Positions 13,063 to 23,242 are shown, numbered from the stretch's first letter. The stretch: DNA of 64,000 nucleotides from Pseudomonas kuykendallii (GCF_900106975.1 NZ_FNNU01000005.1:62001-126000), one strand, 5' to 3'. Notes: generated by a model not told the origin, from the sequence alone. A program made the numbers and translations.

Positions 13063-13488
13063 ATGTACCGAAAAACCATCACGCTGGCGACGCTGCTGCT
13101 GTCCGCCGGGTTGGCCGCGGAGCCGTTGCCGCGCACGCTCATGCAGCTGAACGGGCATGCGCTGAGCGTCGAGGTGGCGAGCTCCCGCGAGCAGCGCCAG
13201 GCTGGCCTGATGGGCCGCGAGCGCCTGGCGAAGGATGAGGGCATGCTGTTCGTCTTCGACGAGCTCACCCGGCACTGTTTCTGGATGCGCGATACGCCGC
13301 TGGCGCTGTCGGCGGCCTTCCTCGACGAACAGGGGCGGGTGCTGAACATCGTCGACATGCAGCCATTCGACGACACCGAGCATTGCTCCGCGCAGGACGC
13401 GCTCTACGGCCTGGAAATGCGCCAGGGCTGGTTCGCCGAGCACGGTGTCGTTCCCGGACAGCAGCTCCGGCAACTGCCGCAGGAATGA
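13063..13488 (+). CDS. DUF192 family secreted protein
   Basis: A 141-residue protein with a Sec-type signal peptide (hydrophobic stretch about residues 5-19, ending ...LAAEP). It is followed by a full DUF192 domain with the signature GLMGRERL, the aromatic FWMRDT segment and LEMRQGWFAEHGV near the C terminus. The ATG at 13063 follows AGGAGGAA closely; the open frame to 12958 is in the divergent promoter region. The biochemical role of DUF192 is unknown to me. It converges on liuE, whose stop lies 1 base beyond. Confidence 0.85.
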   Translation: MYRKTITLATLLLSAGLAAEPLPRTLMQLNGHALSVEVASSREQRQAGLMGRERLAKDEGMLFVFDELTRHCFWMRDTPLALSAAFLDEQGRVLNIVDMQPFDDTEHCSAQDALYGLEMRQGWFAEHGVVPGQQLRQLPQE

Positions 13489-13489
13489 C

Positions 13490-14386
13490 TCAGGCGCGCC
13501 GCGCCCGGGCCACGCGGGAACCGTTTTCGCGGCCGAGCACCGCGCAGATGCGCTCGCCGGCGGCGATCAGCCGGTCGGCATCGACGCCGGTGACGATGCC
13601 CAGGCCATCGAGCAGGTAGAGCAGGTCTTCGGTGGCCACGTTGCCGGTGGCACCTTTCGCATAGGGACAGCCGCCCAGCCCGGCCACCGAGGCATCGAAC
13701 ACCGCGATACCTTCCAGCAGGCTGGCGTAGACGTTCGCCAGCGCCTGTCCGTAGGTGTCGTGGAAATGCCCGGCCAGGCGCTCGCGCGGCACGGCGCGGC
13801 CGACCACCTCAAACAGATGACGCGTCGCGCCGGGCGTGCCGGTGCCGATGGTGTCGCCGAGCGAGACCTCATAACAGCCCATCGCATCGAGTTCGCGCGC
13901 CACGACGGCGACGCGCTCCGCCGCGACCGCGCCTTCGTATGGACAGCCCAGCACGCAGGACACATAGCCGCGCACGCGAACCCCGGCCGTCGTCGCGGCT
14001 TCCAGCAACGGTATGAAGCGCTGCAGGCTTTCGTCGATGGAGCAGTTGATGTTGCGCTGCGAGAAGCTCTCCGACGCCGCGGCGAATACCGCGACTTCCT
14101 CGACCCTGGACTCCAGCGCGGCTTCGAGGCCCTTCAGGTTCGGCGTCAGCGCCGCGTAGGTGACGCCGGCCTTGCGCTGGATGCCGGCGAACACCTCGGT
14201 GGAGCCCGCCATCTGCGGCACCCACTTGGGCGAAACGAAGCTGCCCACCTCGACATGGCTGAGCCCGGCGGCAGTCAGATCGTCGACCAGGCGAACCTTG
14301 TCGGCCACGCTGATTGGCTTTTTCTCGTTCTGCAGTCCGTCGCGCGGGCCGACTTCGACCAGCCGTACGTGGGTGGGCAAGTTCAT
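13490..14386 (-). CDS. liuE: 3-hydroxy-3-methylglutaryl-CoA lyase
   Basis: Cleaves HMG-CoA to acetyl-CoA and acetoacetate, the last step of leucine degradation. The 298-residue TIM-barrel protein has the N-terminal metal/active-site motif VGPRDGLQNE and the C-terminal signature GGCPYAKGATGNVATED with the catalytic Cys. The start at 14386 follows TGGAGA; the frame open to 14509 runs through a repeat. It is the last liu gene and is separated from liuD by the repeat at 14453-14513. Its acetoacetate product could be used by the synthetase encoded at 7029-8981. Confidence 0.96.
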   Translation of the reverse strand: MNLPTHVRLVEVGPRDGLQNEKKPISVADKVRLVDDLTAAGLSHVEVGSFVSPKWVPQMAGSTEVFAGIQRKAGVTYAALTPNLKGLEAALESRVEEVAVFAAASESFSQRNINCSIDESLQRFIPLLEAATTAGVRVRGYVSCVLGCPYEGAVAAERVAVVARELDAMGCYEVSLGDTIGTGTPGATRHLFEVVGRAVPRERLAGHFHDTYGQALANVYASLLEGIAVFDASVAGLGGCPYAKGATGNVATEDLLYLLDGLGIVTGVDADRLIAAGERICAVLGRENGSRVARARRA

Positions 14387-14452
14387 GGCAATCTCCAGAT
14401 AACGATCGTTTGCTCGGGAACCCCGCAAACGCAATTCTGCGGTCCGTGGTCG

Positions 14453-14513
14453 TAGGGTGCGCTGTGCGCACCACCTGTGGCGAGGTTTTCCCTGGTGCGC
14501 ACAGCGCACCCCA
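14453..14513. repeat. REP-like inverted pair between liuD and liuE
   Basis: GTAGGGTGCGCTGTGCGCACC is followed, after about 20 bases, by GGTGCGCACAGCGCACC, facing units of the GGGTGCGC family. Its position inside the liu operon could affect the downstream mRNA. Confidence 0.8.
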
Positions 14514-14542
14514 CGACGCGAGGCGCCCTCGACAAGCCTGGC

Positions 14543-16483
14543 CTACGAAAGCTCCACCAGCACTGCACCCTCTCCGACCATGTCTCCCTCGCCGCAATAC
14601 AGCGCCTTCACCGTACCGGCCTGCGGCGCGCGGATGCTGTGTTCCATCTTCATCGCTTCGAGCACCACCAGCGCCGTGCCGGCTGCCACCGACTGACCGG
14701 GCTCCACCAGCACGCGGACGATGCTGCCGTTCATGGGCGCGCTCAGCCCGCCGTGGTGCGCGTGCTCGCGCTCGACGGCGGCGATGGGATCGACCCGCTC
14801 GATGGCGTGCAGCTCGCCCTCCCATTTCACATACAGCCTGTCGTCGCGCCGGAAGCTATGCGGGCGCGGGTGCGCATTCGTCGAGGCCTGCCTTACCCGA
14901 CGTCGCTCGGCGCCGCAAGCCAGGTGCACGGTGGTGTGCGCGGGCAGGACACTGCGCCATCCGGTCCGGGCACTCCAGGGCGAGTGAGGGTCGTCGCTGC
15001 GCAGGTACGGGCTTTCGCTTTCCATGAAGGCGTCGGCGGCCGCTTGCCAGAAGGCGTCGGACAGCTCGCCGGGTGCCGGCAGCAGGTCGGCCTGATGACG
15101 TTCGATGAAGCCGGTATCCAGCTCCGCAGCGGCGAAGGACGGGTGCGCGAGAATGCGCCGAAGGAACGCCAGGTTGGTCTTCACCCCGGCTACGGCGGTT
15201 TCGTCGAGCATCGCCAGCAGGCGCTGGCGAGCCTCTTCGCGACTCTCGCCCCAGGCGATCAGCTTGCCCAGCATCGGGTCGTAGAACGGCGACACCTCGT
15301 CGCCTTCGCGGACGCCGCTGTCGACCCGGCGTCCCGGTCCGGCGGCAGGCTCGTGGTACAGCGTGAGCGCGCCGCTGGCCGGGAGGAATTCATTCTGCGG
15401 GTCTTCGGCGTAAAGGCGCACCTCGATGGCGTGACCGCGCAACGGCACCTGGGCTTGAGTGATCGGCAACGGCTCGCCGCGCGCCACGCGGATCTGCCAG
15501 GCAACCAGATCGAGGCCGGTGATGGCCTCGGTGACCGGGTGCTCGACCTGCAGGCGGGTGTTCATTTCCATGAAGAAGAACTGTCCGCGGGCATCCAGCA
15601 GAAACTCCACGGTGCCGGCGCCCACGTAGCCGATGGCCTGCGCGGCCTTCACCGCGGCTTCGCCCATGGCCCGGCGCAGTTCCAGCGACAGCCCCGGCGC
15701 CGGCGCTTCCTCCACGACCTTCTGGTGGCGGCGCTGGATCGAACAGTCGCGCTCGTTGAGGTACAGGCAGTTGCCGTGCGCATCGGCGAACACCTGGATT
15801 TCCACGTGGCGTGGCTGGAGCAGGTATTTCTCGACCAGCATGCGCGAATCGCCGAACGCCGATTGCGCCTCGCGCTGGGCGGACTGTAGGGCTTCGGCAA
15901 GGTCCGCCTCGCGTTCGACCACCTTCATGCCCTTGCCACCACCACCGGCGGCGGCCTTGAGCAACACTGGGTAGCCGATGCGCGCGGCGGCATCGCGGAA
16001 CGTCTGCGCGTCCTGCGCCTCGCCGTGGTAGCCGGGCACCAGTGGCACGCCGGCAGCCTCCATCAGCGCCTTGGCGGCCGACTTGCTGCCCATGGCGTCG
16101 ATGGCGCTGGCCGGCGGGCCGAGAAACACCAGGCCGGCAGCCTCGACGGCGCGGGCGAAGCCGGCGTTCTCGGAAAGAAAGCCGTAGCCCGGATGGATCG
16201 CCTGGGCGCCGCTGGCCTGGGCGGCGGCAATGATCCTGTCGATCAGCAGGTAGCTGTCCGCCGGCTTGGCGCCGCCGAGATCGACGGCTACGTCCGCCTC
16301 GCGCGCATGCCGCGCGTTTCGATCGATGGCACTGTGCACGGCCACGGTGGTCAGGCCGAGGGCTTTCGCGGTGCGCATCACCCGGCAGGCGATCTCGCCG
16401 CGATTGGCGACGAGGAGGGTGGTGATGGGCGTCGTGCCTTGCGTCCCGGAGAGGGCCGGGCTCAGCTCGTCGTGTGCGTTCAT
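14543..16483 (-). CDS. liuD: Methylcrotonyl-CoA carboxylase alpha (biotin) subunit
   Basis: Biotin carboxylase and biotin carrier subunit of 3-methylcrotonyl-CoA carboxylase. It has 646 residues: a biotin carboxylase domain from about 20 to 470, starting LLVANRGEIACRV and including the glycine-rich ATP loop GGGGKGM and EMNTRLQVEHPVTE, and a C-terminal biotinyl domain with the biotin Lys in EAMKMEH. The start at 16483 overlaps the liuC stop by 4 bases (ATGA), so translation is coupled. The N-terminal 18 residues before the conserved core may be partly optional. Confidence 0.97.
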   Translation of the reverse strand: MNAHDELSPALSGTQGTTPITTLLVANRGEIACRVMRTAKALGLTTVAVHSAIDRNARHAREADVAVDLGGAKPADSYLLIDRIIAAAQASGAQAIHPGYGFLSENAGFARAVEAAGLVFLGPPASAIDAMGSKSAAKALMEAAGVPLVPGYHGEAQDAQTFRDAAARIGYPVLLKAAAGGGGKGMKVVEREADLAEALQSAQREAQSAFGDSRMLVEKYLLQPRHVEIQVFADAHGNCLYLNERDCSIQRRHQKVVEEAPAPGLSLELRRAMGEAAVKAAQAIGYVGAGTVEFLLDARGQFFFMEMNTRLQVEHPVTEAITGLDLVAWQIRVARGEPLPITQAQVPLRGHAIEVRLYAEDPQNEFLPASGALTLYHEPAAGPGRRVDSGVREGDEVSPFYDPMLGKLIAWGESREEARQRLLAMLDETAVAGVKTNLAFLRRILAHPSFAAAELDTGFIERHQADLLPAPGELSDAFWQAAADAFMESESPYLRSDDPHSPWSARTGWRSVLPAHTTVHLACGAERRRVRQASTNAHPRPHSFRRDDRLYVKWEGELHAIERVDPIAAVEREHAHHGGLSAPMNGSIVRVLVEPGQSVAAGTALVVLEAMKMEHSIRAPQAGTVKALYCGEGDMVGEGAVLVELS

Positions 16484-17280
16484 TCCGGCTGCTCCTGCCA
16501 GGCGGGCGTGCGTTTTTCCAGGAAGGCATTGAGGCCTTCCTGGCCCTCGGCGCTGACGCGAATCCGCGCGATGGCGCTTTCGGTGAACTGGCGCAGCGCC
16601 GGGCCGAGCACGCCGCTGCCGGCTTCGCGCAGCAGCGCCTTGCTGGCGCGCATCGCCTGCGGGCCGTTGAGCAGCAGCGTGGCGATCCATTCCTCGATGC
16701 GCGACTCCAGTTTCTCCGCCGGGTAGCACTCGGCCAGCAGGCCCAGCTCGCGGGCACGCGGGCCGTCGAAGCGCTCGGCGGTCAGCGCGTAGCGGCGCGC
16801 GGCGCGCTCGCCGATGGCCTGCACGACGAAGGGGCTGATCACCGCGGGCGCCAGGCCGATGCGCACCTCGGACAGGCTGAACTGCGCATCGAGCGCGCCG
16901 ATGGCCATGTCGCAGCAACTGACCAGGCCCACGGCGCCGCCGAATGCCGCGCCCTGGACCACGGCCAGGGTCGGGACGGGCAGGTCATGCAGGCGGTACA
17001 TCAGCTCCGCCAGCTCCTGTGAATCGGCCAGGTTGGCGGCGTAGTCGAGCGTCGCCGCGTGCTGCATCCAGGCCAGATCGGCGCCGGCGGAGAAGTGGTG
17101 ACCATGGCCGCGCAGCAGGAGAAAGCGCAGACGCTCGTCGGCGCGCACGGCCGCGAGGGCCAGGGTCAGCTCTCGGATCATCTCGGCATTGAAGGCGTTG
17201 TGCTTATGCGGACGGTTCAGCCACAGGGTGGCGAAGCCGCGCGGGTCGGTTTGGAGCTGGACGGTGGTGAAGTCGGTCAT
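16480..17280 (-). CDS. liuC: Methylglutaconyl-CoA hydratase (enoyl-CoA hydratase family)
   Basis: Hydrates 3-methylglutaconyl-CoA to HMG-CoA. The 266-residue crotonase-fold protein has the oxyanion-hole segments HHFSAGADLAWM and GAAFGGAVGLVSCCDMA. The start at 17280 is chosen because the frame upstream reads through the repeat at 17305-17401. It lies between liuB and liuD, overlapping liuD. Confidence 0.94.
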   Translation of the reverse strand: MTDFTTVQLQTDPRGFATLWLNRPHKHNAFNAEMIRELTLALAAVRADERLRFLLLRGHGHHFSAGADLAWMQHAATLDYAANLADSQELAELMYRLHDLPVPTLAVVQGAAFGGAVGLVSCCDMAIGALDAQFSLSEVRIGLAPAVISPFVVQAIGERAARRYALTAERFDGPRARELGLLAECYPAEKLESRIEEWIATLLLNGPQAMRASKALLREAGSGVLGPALRQFTESAIARIRVSAEGQEGLNAFLEKRTPAWQEQPE

Positions 17281-17304
17281 GGTCAGTTCCGGAATCTGCT
17301 TTTG

Positions 17305-17401
17305 CTCCCTCTCCCATTCATGGGAGAGGGCTGGGGAGAGGGCGCTTCGAGCGTTTAACCCTCTCCCCCGGCCCCTCTCCCGCAAGCGGGAGAGGGGAGT
17401 G
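17305..17401. repeat. Complex palindromic element between liuB and liuC
   Basis: Two strong hairpins, CCCTCTCCCA/TGGGAGAGGG (17307-17330) and CCCCTCTCCCGC/GCGGGAGAGGGG (17372-17397). The central GGGGAGAGGG and CCCTCTCCCC can also pair with each other. This layout is typical of mosaic repeats in high-GC gammaproteobacteria. Confidence 0.8.
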
Positions 17402-17406
17402 GGTCA

Positions 17407-19014
17407 TCACATGCGAAACACGCCAAAGCGGCTCGGCTCGATGGGCGCATTGAGGCTGGCGGAGATGGCCAGGGCCAATACCTCGCGGGTTTGTGCCGGG
17501 TCGATGACGCCGTCGTCCCACAGCCGCGCGCTGGAGTAGTAGGCGTGGGCCTGGCGTTCGTACTGCTCGACGATGGGCTGTTTGAGACGCTGCTCGTCGT
17601 CGGCGGAAAACGCCTGGCCGCTGCGTTCGCTCTGTTCGCGCTTGACCTGTACCAGCACCCCGGCGGCCTGCTCGGCGCCCATCACGCCGATCCGCGCGTT
17701 GGGCCACATCCACAGGAAGCGCGGGTCGTAGGCGCGGCCGCACATGCCGTAGTTACCGGCGCCGAAGCTGCCGCCGATGATCACGGTGAACTTGGGCACC
17801 TTGGCGCAGGCCACGGCGGTGACCAGCTTGGCGCCGTGCTTGGCGATGCCGCCGGCCTCGTATTTCTGCCCGACCATGAAGCCGGTGATGTTCTGCAGGA
17901 ACAGCAGCGGAATGCCGCGCTGGCAGGCCAGTTCGATGAAGTGCGCACCTTTCTGCGCCGATTCGGCGAAGAGGATGCCGTTGTTCGCCAGGATCGCCAC
18001 GGGGTAGCCGTGCAGGTGGGCGAACCCGCAGACCAGCGTGGCGCCGAACAGCGCCTTGAACTCGTCGAAGGCCGAGTCGTCCACCAGGCGCGCGATCACC
18101 TCGCGCACGTCGAACGGCTGCTTGGCGTCGGCCGGAATCACCCCGTATAGCTCCTCGGCGGCATAGCGCGGGGCGAGCGGTGCACGGCTGTTTATCTCTC
18201 CCTGCTTGCGCCAGTTGAGGTTGGCGACGCAGCGCCGGGCCAGGGCCAGCGCGTGCTCGTCGTTCTCGGCGTAATGGTCGGCGACCCCGGAGGTCTTGCA
18301 GTGCACGTCGGCGCCGCCGAGTTCCTCGGCGCTGACCACCTCGCCGGTGGCGGCCTTCACCAGCGGCGGCCCGGCGAGGAATATCGTCGCCTGGTTGCGC
18401 ACCATGATGGCTTCGTCGGCCATGGCCGGCACGTAGGCGCCGCCGGCGGTGCAGGAGCCCATGACCACGGCGATCTGCGGGATGCCCTGGGCGCTCATGT
18501 TGGCCTGGTTGAAGAAGATCCGGCCGAAGTGCTCGCGGTCGGGAAACACCTCGTCCTGGCGCGGCAGGTTGGCGCCGCCGGAGTCCACCAGGTAGATGCA
18601 CGGCAGGCGGTTCTGCTGGGCGATGGCTTGCGCGCGCAGGTGCTTCTTCACGGTCAACGGGTAGTAGCTACCGCCTTTCACCGTCGCGTCGTTGGCGATG
18701 ATCATGCATTCCACGCCCTCGACACGGCCGATGCCTGCGACCACGCCGGCGGCCGGAACGTCCTCGCCGTAGACCTCGTGGGCAGCCAGTTGGCCGATCT
18801 CGAGGAACGGCGAACCGAGATCGAGCAACTGGTCGATGCGTTCGCGCGGGAGCAGCTTGCCACGCGCGGTGTGGCGTTCCTGGGCGTTGGCGCCGCCGCC
18901 TTCATGGACCCGGGCGAGCAGGGCGCGCAGCGCGTTGACCTGCTCCAGCAGCGCGGCGCTGTTGGCGGCGAACTCGGGCGAACGCGGATTGGTGCGGGTG
19001 TGCAGGATGGTCAT
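17407..19014 (-). CDS. liuB: Methylcrotonyl-CoA carboxylase beta (carboxyltransferase) subunit
   Basis: Carboxyltransferase half of 3-methylcrotonyl-CoA carboxylase; pairs with LiuD. It has 535 residues and the usual tandem crotonase-like domains: [21 protein letters not shown] in the N half, and [27 protein letters not shown] and [17 protein letters not shown] in the C half. It begins about 70 bases after the liuA stop, beyond the repeat at 19026-19081. Confidence 0.97.
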   Translation of the reverse strand: MTILHTRTNPRSPEFAANSAALLEQVNALRALLARVHEGGGANAQERHTARGKLLPRERIDQLLDLGSPFLEIGQLAAHEVYGEDVPAAGVVAGIGRVEGVECMIIANDATVKGGSYYPLTVKKHLRAQAIAQQNRLPCIYLVDSGGANLPRQDEVFPDREHFGRIFFNQANMSAQGIPQIAVVMGSCTAGGAYVPAMADEAIMVRNQATIFLAGPPLVKAATGEVVSAEELGGADVHCKTSGVADHYAENDEHALALARRCVANLNWRKQGEINSRAPLAPRYAAEELYGVIPADAKQPFDVREVIARLVDDSAFDEFKALFGATLVCGFAHLHGYPVAILANNGILFAESAQKGAHFIELACQRGIPLLFLQNITGFMVGQKYEAGGIAKHGAKLVTAVACAKVPKFTVIIGGSFGAGNYGMCGRAYDPRFLWMWPNARIGVMGAEQAAGVLVQVKREQSERSGQAFSADDEQRLKQPIVEQYERQAHAYYSSARLWDDGVIDPAQTREVLALAISASLNAPIEPSRFGVFRM

Positions 19015-19025
19015 CTGTGCTTCCT

Positions 19026-19081
19026 GTAGGGTGCGCCGTGCGCACCATGGCAGTGTGTGCGGTGCGCGCGGCGCACCCTAC
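19026..19081. repeat. REP-like inverted pair between liuA and liuB
   Basis: GTAGGGTGCGCCGTGCGCACC faces GGTGCGCGCGGCGCACCCTAC. This is the most symmetric copy of the GGGTGCGC family in the window and fills the whole liuA-liuB spacer. Confidence 0.82.
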
Positions 19082-19084
19082 GGG

Positions 19085-20248
19085 TCACTTGGTCTCGTTG
19101 AACAGCTCGCGGCCGATCAGCATGCGGCGGATCTCGCTGGTGCCGGCGCCGATCTCGTAGAGCTTGGCGTCGCGCAGCAGCCGGCCGGTGGGGAATTCGT
19201 TGATGTAGCCGTTGCCGCCGAGGATCTGGATCGCATCCAGGGCCATCTGCGTGGCGCGCTCGGCGGTGTAGAGGATCACCCCGGCGGCGTCCTTGCGCGT
19301 GGTCTCGCCGCGGTCGCAGGCCTGGGCCACGGCGTAGAGGTAGGCGCGGCTGGCGTTTAGCTGGGTGTACATGTCGGCGACCTTGCCCTGGATCAGCTGG
19401 AACTCGCCGATGCTCTGGCCGAACTGCTTGCGGTCGTGGATGTACGGCACGATCACGTCCATGCATGCCTGCATGATCCCGGTCGGCCCGCCGGAGAGCA
19501 CCACGCGCTCGTAGTCGAGGCCGCTCATCAGCACGCGCACGCCGCCGTTGAGCTGGCCGAGCACGTTCTCTTCCGGCACTTCGACGTCGTCGAAGAACAG
19601 CTCGCAGGTGTTGGAGCCGCGCATGCCGAGCTTGTCGAACTTCGCGCCGCGGGAAAAACCCTTCCAGTCGCGCTCGACGATGAAGGCGCTGATGCCGTGC
19701 GGGCCTTTCTCCAGGTCGGTCTTGGCGTAGATCACGTAGGTGTTGGCATCCGGGCCGTTGGTGATCCAGGTCTTGCTGCCGTTGAGCACGTAGCGGTCGC
19801 CGCGCTTGTCGGCGCGCAGTTTCATGCTGACCACGTCGGAACCGGCGTTCGGTTCGCTCATCGCCAGGGCGCCGACGTGCTCACCGCTGACCAGTTTCGG
19901 CAGGTAGCGGGCCTTTTGCTCGGCCGTGCCGTTGCGCTTGATCTGGTTGACGCACAGGTTGGAGTGGGCGCCGTAGGAGAGGGCGACCGAGGCCGAGCCG
20001 CGGCTGATCTCTTCCATGGCGATCACGTGGGCCAGGTAACCCAGATCCGAGCCGCCGTATTCCTCGTCCACGGTGATGCCGAGCAGGCCCATGTCGCCGA
20101 GCTTGCGCCACATATCCAGGGGGAACTGGTTGCTGATGTCGACCTCGGCGGCGCGCGGTGCCAGTTCGCTGGCGACGAATGCCCGAGTCTGCTCGCGGAG
20201 CATGTCGAGGGTTTCGCCCAGGGCGAAGTTGAGGCTGGGGTAGCTCAT
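19085..20248 (-). CDS. liuA: Isovaleryl-CoA dehydrogenase
   Basis: FAD-dependent oxidation of isovaleryl-CoA to 3-methylcrotonyl-CoA, the first committed liu step. It has 387 residues. [10 protein letters not shown] is the flavin/acyl-binding region, and the Glu in [12 protein letters not shown] matches the relocated catalytic base typical of isovaleryl-CoA dehydrogenases. The ATG at 20248 follows AGGTGA; a GTG three codons upstream lacks a site. It is preceded by liuR and the LiuR operators. Confidence 0.96.
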   Translation of the reverse strand: MSYPSLNFALGETLDMLREQTRAFVASELAPRAAEVDISNQFPLDMWRKLGDMGLLGITVDEEYGGSDLGYLAHVIAMEEISRGSASVALSYGAHSNLCVNQIKRNGTAEQKARYLPKLVSGEHVGALAMSEPNAGSDVVSMKLRADKRGDRYVLNGSKTWITNGPDANTYVIYAKTDLEKGPHGISAFIVERDWKGFSRGAKFDKLGMRGSNTCELFFDDVEVPEENVLGQLNGGVRVLMSGLDYERVVLSGGPTGIMQACMDVIVPYIHDRKQFGQSIGEFQLIQGKVADMYTQLNASRAYLYAVAQACDRGETTRKDAAGVILYTAERATQMALDAIQILGGNGYINEFPTGRLLRDAKLYEIGAGTSEIRRMLIGRELFNETK

Positions 20249-20297
20249 GGTGATCACCTGTTTCTTGTTGTTGTGGTGAGTCGTGCAGCGATCGGCG

Positions 20298-20675
20298 TCA
20301 GGCGCTGGTGGCGGCTATCGCCGCCCGGCAGCGCTCCTCGGCGGTGTCCAGTTCCAGTTTCATCTGTTCGATGTCGAGCAACTGCTGGTCGAGTTGAGCC
20401 CGGCGCTCCTCGATCTTGCGCATGAAGGTCTCCAACTGAACGCGATTGCCCTCGGCCGGATCGTAGAGCTCGATCAGTTCCTTGCATTCGGCCAGGGAAA
20501 AGCCGATGCGCTTGCCGCGCAGGATCAGCTTGAGAGTCACCTTGTCGCGGCTGCCGTAGACACGCTCCTGGCCGCGGCGCTCGGGCGAGAGCATGCCCTG
20601 CTCCTCATAGAAGCGGATCGCGCGGGGAGTGATGTCCAGCTCACGGGCGAGATCGGAGATGGAATAGCGGCTCAT
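20298..20675 (-). CDS. liuR: MerR-family repressor of the liu operon
   Basis: A 125-residue MerR-type regulator: winged helix-turn-helix at the N terminus ([26 protein letters not shown]), then a long coiled-coil dimerisation helix. The ATG at 20675 follows GAAGG; a GTG five codons upstream is possible. It is the first gene of liuRABCDE and is read in the same direction. The two palindromes just upstream match the site expected for LiuR, so it should control its own operon; acyl-CoA intermediates are the likely inducers. Confidence 0.93.
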   Translation of the reverse strand: MSRYSISDLARELDITPRAIRFYEEQGMLSPERRGQERVYGSRDKVTLKLILRGKRIGFSLAECKELIELYDPAEGNRVQLETFMRKIEERRAQLDQQLLDIEQMKLELDTAEERCRAAIAATSA

Positions 20676-20696
20676 CGAGGTGACCTTCACATTTGC

Positions 20697-20734
20697 TTGA
20701 CGTTAACGTAAAGCAAGGTTGACGTTAACGTCAA
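20697..20734 (-). promoter_or_regulatory. Two LiuR-type operators before liuR
   Basis: TTGACGTTAACGTCAA (20719-20734) is a perfect 16-base palindrome. TTGACGTTAACGTAAA (20697-20712) is a near-perfect copy 22 bases away. They lie about 20-60 bases before the liuR start, and the motif agrees with the LiuR site described from comparative genomics of proteobacteria. Confidence 0.88.
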
Positions 20735-20923
20735 CACGGATTGGCGTCTATCGATTGACCGGGGATGCGGGGAGTGAAGGCGGAGAGATTTGTGTCGAGG
20801 GCCTGGGTTCGGCAAGTGAGCTTTTCGCTCAACGAGCTCGAAGGCGAAGCGCAGGCCGCCGAAAGCTAGAATCTACTTTAGCTTTTAAGCGGCCATATAA
20901 ATCAGTGAGTTAAAGAGAAAACC

Positions 20924-21859
20924 TCATGTGGTAACTCCGGAGACGGCCTTCTGCTCGCTTGCCGAGACCTTCTGCGCGATCTCGATCAGTTGCTCGCGCA
21001 TCCAGCGGTTGGCCGGGTCCTGGTCGGTGCTCTCGTGCCAGTAGAGATGGCTTTCGACGTTGGGCACGTCGTTCACCGGGAGATCGACGTAATGCAGGTC
21101 GTGCCGCTTAGCGAAGCGCTCGGGGACGGTCATCGCCATATCGGTCTGTTGCAAAACGGTGGATGCCATCAGGTAATGCTGCGAGCGCAACACCACTCGG
21201 CGCTGGATGCCCATCTTGCCCAGCGACAGGTCGACGTAGCCGAGACCGCTGCGCCGACTGGAGATGTGGATGTGGCTGAGCGACAGATAGTCTTCGAGGC
21301 TGATCTTCTCCTTCGCGAGCGGATGGCCGCGGCGCAGGGCGCAGACGTAGCGGTCGTCGAGCAGCTTGACGTGGCGTACCTGAGGGTCGGTGTTAAGTGG
21401 CGCATCGACGGCGAAATCCAGGCGCCCGGCAGCCAGCTCCTTGGTCATTTCGCGTCGCCGCGACAGCATGCTCTCGATGCACACCTGCGGTGCCAGGCGG
21501 CGCAGGCGCTGGAACAGCGGCGGCAGCAGCACGGCCTCGGTGAGGTCGGTCATGCTGACGCGGTAGGTCTTGTTCGCCTGCTGCGGGTTGAAGATGCGGC
21601 TTTCCTGCACCGATACCCGCAGCAACTGCAACGCATTGCGCACCGGCCCAATGATGTTCTGCGCCATCGGCGTCGGCACCATGCCCTGCGCAGTGCGGAC
21701 GAACAGCGGGTCATTGAAGGTTTCGCGCAGGCGGGCGAGGGCGTTGGACACAGCAGGCTGGGTGATGCCGACGATCTGTCCGGCGCGGGTCAGGTTGGCC
21801 TCGCTGTAGATGGCGTCGAACACGATGAAGAGGTTGAGGTCGACCTTGCTGAGGTTCAT
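20924..21859 (-). CDS. LysR-type transcriptional regulator
   Basis: A 311-residue LysR regulator of the NodD/LinR-like class. The N-terminal winged HTH reads LNLFIVFDAIYSEANLTRAGQIVGITQPAVSNALARLRE, followed by a periplasmic-binding-like effector domain. The ATG at 21859 has AAAGGAC upstream; an in-frame GTG two codons earlier is less likely. It is divergent from an acyl-CoA dehydrogenase gene 150 bases away, whose AT-rich spacer probably holds the binding site. The effector is unknown, but an acyl-CoA or fatty acid is plausible from context. Confidence 0.9.
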   Translation of the reverse strand: MNLSKVDLNLFIVFDAIYSEANLTRAGQIVGITQPAVSNALARLRETFNDPLFVRTAQGMVPTPMAQNIIGPVRNALQLLRVSVQESRIFNPQQANKTYRVSMTDLTEAVLLPPLFQRLRRLAPQVCIESMLSRRREMTKELAAGRLDFAVDAPLNTDPQVRHVKLLDDRYVCALRRGHPLAKEKISLEDYLSLSHIHISSRRSGLGYVDLSLGKMGIQRRVVLRSQHYLMASTVLQQTDMAMTVPERFAKRHDLHYVDLPVNDVPNVESHLYWHESTDQDPANRWMREQLIEIAQKVSASEQKAVSGVTT

Positions 21860-22008
21860 TGTCACGCGTCCTTTTGTCTTTGTTATGGGTCGATCATATA
21901 TAAGTTATGAATGTTAATACACGACAAAAATAGCTTAGATTAATCCAAATTGCTGCTCTAGCATCTTCTCCATCACTTAACGAAAACCGCCCTAGAAGGT
22001 TTGCCGCG

Positions 22009-23238
22009 ATGGATTTCTCCTACTCTCCCAAGGTTCAGGAACTGCGCGAACGCGTCACCGCGTTCATGGAAGCCCATGTGTACCCCGCCGAGTCGGTCTT
22101 CGATCGGCAGGTTGCGGAAGGTGACCGCTGGCTGCCCACCGCGATCATGGAGGAACTCAAGGCGAAGGCGCGCGCCGAAGGGCTGTGGAACCTGTTCCTG
22201 CCGGAATCCGAGTACGGCGCCGGACTGACCAACACGGAATACGCGCCGCTGGCGGAAATCATGGGCCGCTCGCTGATAGGCCCCGAGCCGTTCAACTGCT
22301 CGGCGCCGGACACCGGCAACATGGAAACCCTGGTGCGCTACGCCAACGAAGCGCAGAAGCAGCAATGGCTGGAGCCGCTGCTGAAGGGCGAAATCCGCTC
22401 CGCCTTCGCCATGACCGAGCCGGGCGTAGCGTCCTCCGATGCCACCAACATGCAGGCGAACGCCGCGCGCGACGGTGACGAATGGGTGATCAACGGACGC
22501 AAGTGGTGGACCTCCGGTGCCTGCGATCCGCGCTGCAAGATCCTGATCTTCATGGGCCTGACCAATCCGGATGCGCCGCGTCACCAGCAGCACTCGATGA
22601 TCCTGGTGCCACGCGACACGCCTGGCGTGACCGTCCTTCGCCCGCTCACGGTGTACGGCTACGACGACGCCCCGCATGGCCATGCCGAAGTGCTGTTCGA
22701 GAACGTCCGGGTTCCCTACGAGAACGTGCTGCTGGGCGAGGGGCGCGGTTTCGAGATCGCCCAGGGACGCCTCGGGCCTGGCCGTATCCATCACTGCATG
22801 CGCTCGATCGGCATGGCCGAACGGGCACTGGAGCTGATGTGCAAGCGCGCCGCCAGCCGCACCGCGTTCGGCAAGCCGCTGGCCCGTCTGGGCGGCAACA
22901 TCGACCACATCGCCAATTCCCGCATCGAGATCAACCAGGCCCGCCTGCTGACCCTCAACGCCGCCTATATGATGGACACCGTGGGCAACAAGGTGGCGCA
23001 GAGCGAGATCGCGCAGATCAAGGTGGTCGCGCCGAACGTCGCGCTGAACGTCATCGACCGCGCGATCCAGATCCACGGCGGCGCCGGCGTATCCAACGAC
23101 ACTCCGCTGGCGTACTTCTGGGCGATGCAGCGCACCCTGCGCCTGGCCGACGGCCCGGACGAAGTGCACCGCATGGCGGTCGGCAAGTTCGAGATCGGCA
23201 AGTACGTGCCGCGGGAGATGCTGCGTTCGGGGCGTTGA
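22009..23238 (+). CDS. Acyl-CoA dehydrogenase (ACAD10/11-like)
   Basis: FAD flavoprotein of 409 residues with the three acyl-CoA dehydrogenase domains: an alpha N domain to about 125, a beta domain with [17 protein letters not shown], and a C-terminal helical domain with RTAFGKPLA and [20 protein letters not shown]. The usual C-terminal catalytic region YEGTxE is replaced by LADGPDEVH, as in the ACAD10/11 group. The substrate cannot be told from sequence. It is divergent from a LysR regulator and ends at a bidirectional terminator shared with the convergent thioesterase gene. Confidence 0.9.
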   Translation: MDFSYSPKVQELRERVTAFMEAHVYPAESVFDRQVAEGDRWLPTAIMEELKAKARAEGLWNLFLPESEYGAGLTNTEYAPLAEIMGRSLIGPEPFNCSAPDTGNMETLVRYANEAQKQQWLEPLLKGEIRSAFAMTEPGVASSDATNMQANAARDGDEWVINGRKWWTSGACDPRCKILIFMGLTNPDAPRHQQHSMILVPRDTPGVTVLRPLTVYGYDDAPHGHAEVLFENVRVPYENVLLGEGRGFEIAQGRLGPGRIHHCMRSIGMAERALELMCKRAASRTAFGKPLARLGGNIDHIANSRIEINQARLLTLNAAYMMDTVGNKVAQSEIAQIKVVAPNVALNVIDRAIQIHGGAGVSNDTPLAYFWAMQRTLRLADGPDEVHRMAVGKFEIGKYVPREMLRSGR

Positions 23239-23242
23239 TTCC

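Noticed and set aside
20719-20913. Possible 64-codon gene between liuR and the LysR regulator
   Set aside because: It starts inside the LiuR operators, has no ribosome binding site, and no recognisable sequence.
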